The position numbers and the translations under genes are program-made. Shown piece by piece: positions 17,833 through 21,502 of a stretch of DNA of 21,502 nucleotides. How positions within the stretch are numbered: the stretch's first letter is position 1; every line of letters starts with the position of its first letter. This DNA comes from Mesorhizobium amorphae (GTDB lineage Bacteria > Pseudomonadota > Alphaproteobacteria > Rhizobiales > Rhizobiaceae), in contig QFNI01000058.1 of NCBI GenBank assembly GCA_003240775.1, positions 1 through 21,502 on the forward strand. Reading direction: 5' to 3'. The notes beneath the pieces were generated by a model. It was not told where the DNA came from. It did no database searches and was given only the letters and a program-made list of their open reading frames with translations.

Positions 17833-17846
17833 GCCGCTATAGCGGC
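17833..17846 (-). promoter_or_regulatory. Palindrome with -10-like box before rlmB
   Basis: GCCGCTATAGCGGC is a perfect 14-bp palindrome ending three bases before the ATG. Read on the minus strand it contains GCTATAGC, close to the GCTANAWC -10 element I recall for Caulobacter, with TATAGC six bases from the ATG. No good -35 was found. It could be a -10 box for a leaderless mRNA, an operator, or chance. Confidence 0.35.
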
Positions 17847-17904
17847 TGCGCCCCTTCTTGGATACGGCCTCGCAAAGCTTGCCGGCAAGCCGGCACAGGA
17901 GCGG

Positions 17905-17933
17905 TTGACAGGCTCCCGCGCCCTCGCCATAAG
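17905..17933 (+). promoter_or_regulatory. Candidate promoter of tRNA-Tyr
   Basis: Perfect TTGACA (17905-17910), a 17-bp spacer, then CATAAG (17928-17933, four of six). The predicted start near 17940 gives about 72 nt of leader before the tRNA. The 14-bp palindrome GCTTGCCGGCAAGC (17877-17890) lies just upstream. Confidence 0.5.
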
Positions 17934-18011
17934 GCCACTCGCCCGGCTGAAGCACGCTCAGGCAGCGGCCGGCGCATCTGGTTTCCACCGTTCTCGGACG
18001 CGTGGGAAAAC

Positions 18012-18096
18012 GGAGAGGTGCCCGAGTGGTTAAAGGGGACGGACTGTAAATCCGTTGGCTTTGCCTACGTTGGTTCGAATCCAACCCTCTCCACCA
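18012..18096 (+). tRNA. tRNA-Tyr (GTA)
   Basis: Class II tRNA of 85 nt with CCA: acceptor GGAGAGG pairs with CCTCTCC, the anticodon loop CTGTAAA carries GTA (reads TAC/TAT), a long variable arm GTTGGCTTTGCCTAC follows, then the T arm TTGG-TTCGAAT-CCAA, discriminator A and an encoded CCA (18094-18096). It lies between rlmB (divergent) and the first L,D-transpeptidase gene. Confidence 0.95.
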
Positions 18097-18239
18097 TTCT
18101 TCCCTGATCCTAGGCCATCACGATTCCCTGGAGCCTTGCCGCAACGCTGCCGCATATGGGCGGCATGAGGCCTGGCGGTGGCGACGGTGCGTTGCCGGAA
18201 ACCTCCTCTTAACCACGCCCGAGCGACCCTTCGCCTGCC

Positions 18240-19262
18240 ATGCGTATCGCGTCCCGATCCCTGAACCGCTTCCTCCGTCCCGTTGCCGCGATGGCGCTCG
18301 GGCTCGTCTTGTCGGGCTGCACGGCGAGCGTGCTCGACCTGAACACCAAGGCCATCCAGCCGATTCCCGCGCGGCTGGTGTCGGAGATGCGCGCGAAGAA
18401 CATGTCGCCTTCGGCGCCGATCCTGGTGCGGATCTTCAAGCAGGAAAGCGAGCTCGAGGTCTGGAAGCGCGACGCCAAGGGGCGCTTCAAGCTGCTCAAG
18501 ACCTATCCGATGTGCCGCTGGTCGGGAAAGCTCGGCCCCAAGACCAAGGCGGGCGACCGCCAAGCGCCCGAGGGGTTCTACCACGTCACCGCCAGCGCGC
18601 TGAACCCGAACTCGCAGTACCACCTTTCCTTCAACCTGGGCTATCCGAACCGCCTGGAAGACGCGCTCGGCTACACGGGCGAGGCGCTGATGGTGCACGG
18701 CGCCTGCTCGTCGTCGGGCTGCTACGCGCTGACCGACGAGGGCGTGGGCGAGATCTACGCGGTGGCGCGCGAGGCGCTGAAGGGCGGGCAGCGCTCGTTC
18801 CAGGTGCAGGCCTTTCCGTTCCGCATGACGCCCGAGAACATGGCGAGGAACCGCGAGAACGAGAACTTCGCCTTCTGGCAGAGCTTGAAGCCGGGCTACG
18901 ACATCCTGGAAGTGACGGGGCGACAGCCCGAGGTCGGTTATTGCGGGCGGCGCTATGTGTTTGCGAGCGACTTCGGGGGCCAGGCGCCGAGCGACCCGCT
19001 GGCGGCTTGCCCGCCTGCGCTCGGCAAGACCGAGCCCGCGGTCGCCGCGCGCTTCGAGACCGATCGTGTGGCCTTCGAGCGCCTGGCGCAGTCGCCCGCG
19101 CAGACGGCCTATGCCTACCAGGATGGTGGCATGCACGAGAGCTTCCGCAAGCTTCTGGAGCGCGAGGGCGAAAAGAAGCTCGCCAAGCGCACCTCCAACA
19201 CCTCCGTGCCGGTCAGCCGCCCGGCCGCGGCCCTTGCCGACCCCCAGTGGGCGGCAGAGTAG
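18240..19262 (+). CDS. L,D-transpeptidase lipoprotein, YafK-like
   Basis: Periplasmic peptidoglycan cross-linking or lipoprotein-attaching enzyme of the YkuD superfamily, COG3034 (YafK/murein L,D-transpeptidase) branch. It has 340 residues. The N terminus is a lipoprotein signal, hydrophobic 14-25 with lipobox LSGC (Cys27). The catalytic site is VHGACSSSGCYAL (His153, Cys161), preceded by KTYPMCRWSGKLGPKTKAGDRQAPEGFY (87-114), typical of this branch. The region after about 215 is a family-specific extension ending in a charged tail. No clear ribosome site precedes the ATG at 18240. A small exported protein gene starts seven bases after its stop and is probably cotranscribed. The specific reaction is inferred from the family. 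Confidence 0.92.
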   Translation: MRIASRSLNRFLRPVAAMALGLVLSGCTASVLDLNTKAIQPIPARLVSEMRAKNMSPSAPILVRIFKQESELEVWKRDAKGRFKLLKTYPMCRWSGKLGPKTKAGDRQAPEGFYHVTASALNPNSQYHLSFNLGYPNRLEDALGYTGEALMVHGACSSSGCYALTDEGVGEIYAVAREALKGGQRSFQVQAFPFRMTPENMARNRENENFAFWQSLKPGYDILEVTGRQPEVGYCGRRYVFASDFGGQAPSDPLAACPPALGKTEPAVAARFETDRVAFERLAQSPAQTAYAYQDGGMHESFRKLLEREGEKKLAKRTSNTSVPVSRPAAALADPQWAAE

Positions 19263-19268
19263 CGCCCG

Positions 19269-19577
19269 ATGCCGCGGACGCTTCTCGCTCTTCTCCTGAC
19301 GCTGCTGCTCGCCGTTCCCGCGATGGCGGGTGCAGCGCAAGCGCGCCAGGGGCTTGACGCAAAGCCGTGCAGCCAGGCGGAAATCCTGGTTGCCGCGCAA
19401 AGCGAGGAGGGCAAGAAGCCCACGCTCGACACGGCGGCTCTCTGCCAGGACAAACAGATCGCCCGCGCCGAATGGAGCCCGCCGTTGCGCGTGGAGGAGG
19501 ACGCGGCCTTGGGCAGCGCACCGCTGCGCGAACGCATGGGCGTGATGTTGGGCGTGGTGCTTCCTCCACCACGATGA
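19269..19577 (+). CDS. Small exported protein, unknown function
   Basis: A 102-residue frame with a Sec-type signal peptide (MPRTLLALLLTLLLAVPAMA, cut near residue 20-26), leaving about 77 residues with two cysteines (CSQAEI and LCQDKQ) that could form a disulfide. No family recognised. It begins six bases after the transpeptidase stop and has matching codon use, so it is probably real and cotranscribed, although the ribosome site (AGAG) is weak. The end, MGVMLGVVLPPPR, looks loosely structured. Confidence 0.65.
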   Translation: MPRTLLALLLTLLLAVPAMAGAAQARQGLDAKPCSQAEILVAAQSEEGKKPTLDTAALCQDKQIARAEWSPPLRVEEDAALGSAPLRERMGVMLGVVLPPPR

Positions 19578-19601
19578 CCGGCCTTTGAAAGCATCCTGAA
19601 C

Positions 19602-19619
19602 GCCTCCCATCCGGGAGGC
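19602..19619 (+). terminator. Candidate terminator after the transpeptidase pair
   Basis: GCCTCCC-ATCC-GGGAGGC forms a 7-bp GC-rich stem with a 4-base loop, 24 bp after the stop at 19577. CACCCTTTCAC follows, so the T-run is short. It separates the first transpeptidase unit from the second. Confidence 0.45.
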
Positions 19620-19647
19620 CACCCTTTCACGCGCCAATCGATCGTGA

Positions 19648-20358
19648 GTGACTGCATTGAACGCTCAAAGACCTTCCCGCCGCACCTTCCTCAGCCTTGC
19701 GGCCACCGCTGCCGCGGGTATCGTGCTTCCGGCATGCTCCACCGTCGGCGCACGCACCGCTATGGCCCCGCCTCCGGGGCCCGACCCGATGACCGTCTCG
19801 ATGTACGGGCCGATGCCGCAGGAGGATTTCCCGATTCCCGCGGTCGACCTTTCCCGCGTCGACAGCCGTTTCTACCGACAGCTCGTGGACGACCCCACCG
19901 GCGAGCAGCCCGGCACCATCGTGGTCGACACGCAAAACTACTATCTCTACCTCGTGCAGCCCGGCGGCACCGCCATGCGCTACGGCGTGGGGCTCGGACG
20001 CCAAGGCTTCACCTGGGCGGGTGAGGGGGTAGTGCAGTACAAGCGGCCATGGCCGCGCTGGACGCCGCCCGCCACCATGATCGCGCGCCAGCCCGAGCTG
20101 GAGCGCTATTCGGCCGCCAATGGCGGCCAGGCGCCCGGCCTCGACAATCCGCTCGGCGCGCGCGCTCTCTACATCTTCCAGGGCGGCCAGGACACGCTCT
20201 ACCGCGTTCACGGCACGCCCGAATACTGGACCATCGGCAAGGCCGTTTCGAGCGGCTGCGTGCGCCTCATCAATCAGGACATCATCGACCTGTTCGCGCG
20301 TGTCGCGACGCCAGCCAAGATCGTGGTCTGGGGCGCTTCCGGCTCGGGCGTCGCCTGA
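19648..20358 (+). CDS. L,D-transpeptidase, Tat-exported lipoprotein
   Basis: YkuD-type peptidoglycan L,D-transpeptidase (3-3 cross-links) of 236 residues. The N terminus has a twin-arginine motif PSRRTFLSL (9-17, Arg11-Arg12) and a lipobox VLPAC (Cys30), so export as a folded lipoprotein is predicted. The catalytic domain runs from GTIVVDTQNYYLYLV (89-103) to the active site: HGTPE (His188) and SSGCVRLINQDIIDLF (Cys204, Arg206). RPWPRWTPPATMI (133-145) is the usual substrate-side loop. The start is GTG at 19648; no Shine-Dalgarno site is clear. It is a different subfamily from the enzyme at 18240 and lies 29 bp after a hairpin, so it may have its own promoter. Confidence 0.92.
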   Translation: MTALNAQRPSRRTFLSLAATAAAGIVLPACSTVGARTAMAPPPGPDPMTVSMYGPMPQEDFPIPAVDLSRVDSRFYRQLVDDPTGEQPGTIVVDTQNYYLYLVQPGGTAMRYGVGLGRQGFTWAGEGVVQYKRPWPRWTPPATMIARQPELERYSAANGGQAPGLDNPLGARALYIFQGGQDTLYRVHGTPEYWTIGKAVSSGCVRLINQDIIDLFARVATPAKIVVWGASGSGVA

Positions 20359-20369
20359 GCCCCGCTGCG

Positions 20370-20398
20370 CCGCCCGGCTTCTTGACCTGGCCGGGCGG
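20370..20398 (+). terminator. Stem-loop after the second transpeptidase
   Basis: CCGCCCGGC pairs perfectly with GCCGGGCGG (9 bp) around an 11-base loop, 12 bp after the stop at 20358. TTCAAC follows, without a real T-run. The loop contains TTGACC, which may be the -35 of the tRNA-Gly promoter. Confidence 0.4.
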
Positions 20399-20410
20399 TT
20401 CAACTAGCGA
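20382..20410 (+). promoter_or_regulatory. Possible promoter of tRNA-Gly
   Basis: TTGACC (20382-20387, five of six), 17-bp spacer, then TAGCGA (20405-20410, weak). The expected start near 20417 is just before the tRNA at 20421. The -35 lies inside the preceding stem-loop. The match is modest. Confidence 0.35.
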
Positions 20411-20420
20411 TGGCGCCCAT

Positions 20421-20494
20421 GCGGGTATAGCTCAATGGTAGAGCAGCAGCCTTCCAAGCTGAATATGCGGGTTCGATTCCCGCTACCCGCTCCA
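20421..20494 (+). tRNA. tRNA-Gly (TCC)
   Basis: Acceptor GCGGGTA, D arm GCTC-AATGGTA-GAGC, anticodon loop CTTCCAA with anticodon TCC (reads GGA), T arm GCGGG-TTCGATT-CCCGC, acceptor partner TACCCGC, discriminator T and an encoded CCA (20492-20494). It is 74 nt with CCA. No attachment-site duplication or integrase is nearby. Confidence 0.96.
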
Positions 20495-20523
20495 GCTCCT
20501 CGAAACGCATTCCGCGCCCGTGG

Positions 20524-20563
20524 GGGCATGGCGTCGTGCCATGCCCGGCTGACGGTCGTCAGC
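20524..20563. terminator. Convergent double stem-loop
   Basis: First stem: GGGCATGGC (20524-20532) and GCCATGCCC (20538-20546), nine perfect pairs, loop GTCGT. Second stem: GCTGAC (20548-20553) and GTCAGC (20558-20563), loop GGTC, covering the stop codon of the minus-strand gene. It lies between tRNA-Gly (plus) and the next gene (minus) and could end transcription from both sides. T-runs are absent. Confidence 0.5.
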
Positions 20564-21083
20564 GGTTGTCGCGCTTGGCTTGGGCGACGGCGGAGGCCTT
20601 GCGGAGGCGGCCGCGCTCCATCGGGCGGATCAGGCTCTTGCGGCGCTCGGACGCGATCTTGCGCATGCCTTCATGGGCGTGGCGCGAGTTGGCCGGCGTC
20701 TCCTCGTTCTCGTCCGCCTCAGCCTTGAGGCGCAGCGCCTTGCGCGAAAGGGCTGCCTGCGAGACGCGCGCTGCCATGCGGTCGCGCCGCGTGCGCTCGG
20801 CGTTCAAGCGGCGCACGGCGTTTGCGAGCACTTCGAGCTTCAGCTTGTTGCCGTCCGCCGAGGTGGCGGGCTCAGCGCCCTTGGGCGCTGCCTTGCCGCG
20901 CATCTCTCGCACGCGGCGCTGCTTTTCGCCGCGCGCCTTCTCGCGGCGCTCGCGGATCAGCTTGAGAAGAGAGGCGAGTTCCTTGTCTTCCAGGCCCTGG
21001 AGGTCGGGGTGGCGCGACTTGGCGACTAGGTCCTGCTCGGCATTGTCGAGTGCGCGTTCTTCGTGCTTGCGGCTGCTGGACAT
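20559..21083 (-). CDS. Basic, helical protein of unknown function
   Basis: A 174-residue cytoplasmic protein, very rich in Arg, Lys, Glu and Ala with almost no aromatic residues. Stretches such as KELASLLKLIRERREKARGEKQ (about 34-55) and LANAVRRLNAERTRRDRMAARVSQAALSRKALRL (about 86-118) look like long amphipathic helices or coiled coil; the C terminus (RRKSLIRPMERGRLRKAS) is strongly basic and could bind nucleic acid. GGAAG, four bases upstream, supports the ATG at 21083. I do not recognise a family and assign no function. Confidence 0.8.
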   Translation of the reverse strand: MSSSRKHEERALDNAEQDLVAKSRHPDLQGLEDKELASLLKLIRERREKARGEKQRRVREMRGKAAPKGAEPATSADGNKLKLEVLANAVRRLNAERTRRDRMAARVSQAALSRKALRLKAEADENEETPANSRHAHEGMRKIASERRKSLIRPMERGRLRKASAVAQAKRDNR

Positions 21084-21212
21084 TGCGCTTCCTTCTGCTG
21101 GCGCGGCTCCGCGGGGGTGCGGGCCCTCGGAATTGCCAACAGATCGGCGCTGGAAAAGTTGCAGGCCATACTCCCGGCAAAAGGCCGGGAGCGTTTGGCG
21201 AAAGGCGGCGTC

Positions 21213-21502
21213 TCAGTAGTCGTCGTAATAGTCATCGTCGTCGTAGAGGTCGCCGCGGCGGTCGCGGCGTCCATAGTCGTAATCGTCCTCATACTCGTAC
21301 TGGTCGTATCTGCGCTGCTCGCGGCGGCGCTCGTATCGGCGTTCTTCCGCGCGGCGCTCCTCGATGCGTCGTTCCTCGGCGCGCCGCTCGTCCTGGCGAC
21401 GCTGTTCCCTGCGGCGTTCGTCCTGGCGACGGTCCTCGCGTCGTTCGGCGTCACGACGCTCCTCGCGCTCGTGATCGCGTTCCTGCCGGCGCAGGCGGTC
21501 GT
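21213..21502 (-). CDS. Arg/Glu-rich protein with Tyr/Asp tail, 5' end missing
   Basis: The minus strand is open from the window edge to the stop at 21213-21215, giving the last 95 residues. About 65 residues are almost only Arg, Glu, Asp and Gln in irregular 5-8 residue units such as RRQDERR, RRAEERR and RRIEERR, which suggests a long, charged, single or coiled helix. The end switches to DQYEYEDDYDYG, then GRRDRRGDLYDDDDYYDDY, an acidic tyrosine-rich tail. The other frames lack this bias and the third-position pattern supports this one. The N terminus, which could hold a signal peptide or membrane anchor, is outside the window. The 129 bp before the next gene (21084-21212) show nothing clear. 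Function unknown. Confidence 0.7.
   Translation of the reverse strand, partial: DRLRRQERDHEREERRDAERREDRRQDERRREQRRQDERRAEERRIEERRAEERRYERRREQRRYDQYEYEDDYDYGRRDRRGDLYDDDDYYDDY

Noticed and set aside
17830..18084. Extension of rlmB through tRNA-Tyr
   Set aside because: It would read through the tRNA gene on the opposite strand, and the added residues do not resemble the family.
16629..20494. tRNA genes as integration sites of a genomic island
   Set aside because: No integrase, no duplicated tRNA 3' end and no change in base or codon use was seen around the three tRNAs.

Overview
The window is high-GC DNA from an alphaproteobacterium, most likely a Rhizobiales member of the Phyllobacteriaceae/Mesorhizobium type. 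That placement is inferred from the suf gene order (two cysteine desulfurases flanking sufBCD, then sufT and sufA), a candidate Irr-type iron control box in front of it, the style of the intergenic palindromic repeats, and the tyrS/anmK divergent pair. There is no rRNA, CRISPR array, prophage, transposase or integrase. It reads as chromosomal core with small repeats in the gaps.

Layout. 1-2086: tyrS (cut by the window edge, minus) divergent from anmK (plus). 2112-2249: first copy of a G-rich paired palindrome. 2372-3730: exported esterase-like phytase-domain protein. 3763-3899: second repeat copy. 3934-4608: alpha/beta hydrolase (minus). 4664-4713: promoter and iron-box candidate. 4827-12077: suf iron-sulfur assembly operon, in the order IscS-type desulfurase, sufB, an ABM-fold gene, sufC, sufD, sufS, sufT, sufA. 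12086-12250: third repeat copy, here extended into a 165-bp palindrome. 12267-13206: GFA-family protein (minus) divergent from a TfoX N-terminal domain protein (plus). 13206-13310: a second repeat family. 13313-16403: DEAD-box helicase, NAD kinase and an SRPBCC protein, all minus. 16629-18096: tRNA-Thr (minus), a 55-codon membrane protein gene, rlmB (minus) and tRNA-Tyr (plus). 18240-20358: two L,D-transpeptidases with a small exported protein between them. 20421-20494: tRNA-Gly. 20559-21502: two minus-strand genes for highly charged proteins of unknown function, the last cut by the window end.

How the genes work together. The suf cluster is the functional centre. SufS and the IscS-like enzyme release sulfur from cysteine, SufB-SufC-SufD form the scaffold ATPase complex, and SufT and SufA act in maturation or carrier steps. 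The unusual member is a small ABM-fold gene whose GTG start overlaps the sufB stop by four bases, so it is probably translated with sufB. The promoter candidate (TTGACG, 17 bp, TAGAAC) is followed directly by a near-perfect TTTAGAAT-N-ATTCTAAA palindrome over the expected transcription start, which suggests iron-dependent repression. The second theme is cell-envelope peptidoglycan cross-linking (two L,D-transpeptidases, both predicted lipoproteins, one with a Tat signal). The rest is housekeeping.

Three of the four intergenic repeats sit where genes converge, which suggests they now act as transcript ends. No stretch longer than 300 bases lacks a gene. The most notable observations are the coupled ABM gene and iron box of the suf operon, the G-quadruplex-capable repeats, the tiny membrane protein, and the Arg/Glu-rich protein with a Tyr/Asp tail at the right edge. 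I do not see a clearly new multi-gene defence or mobile system.
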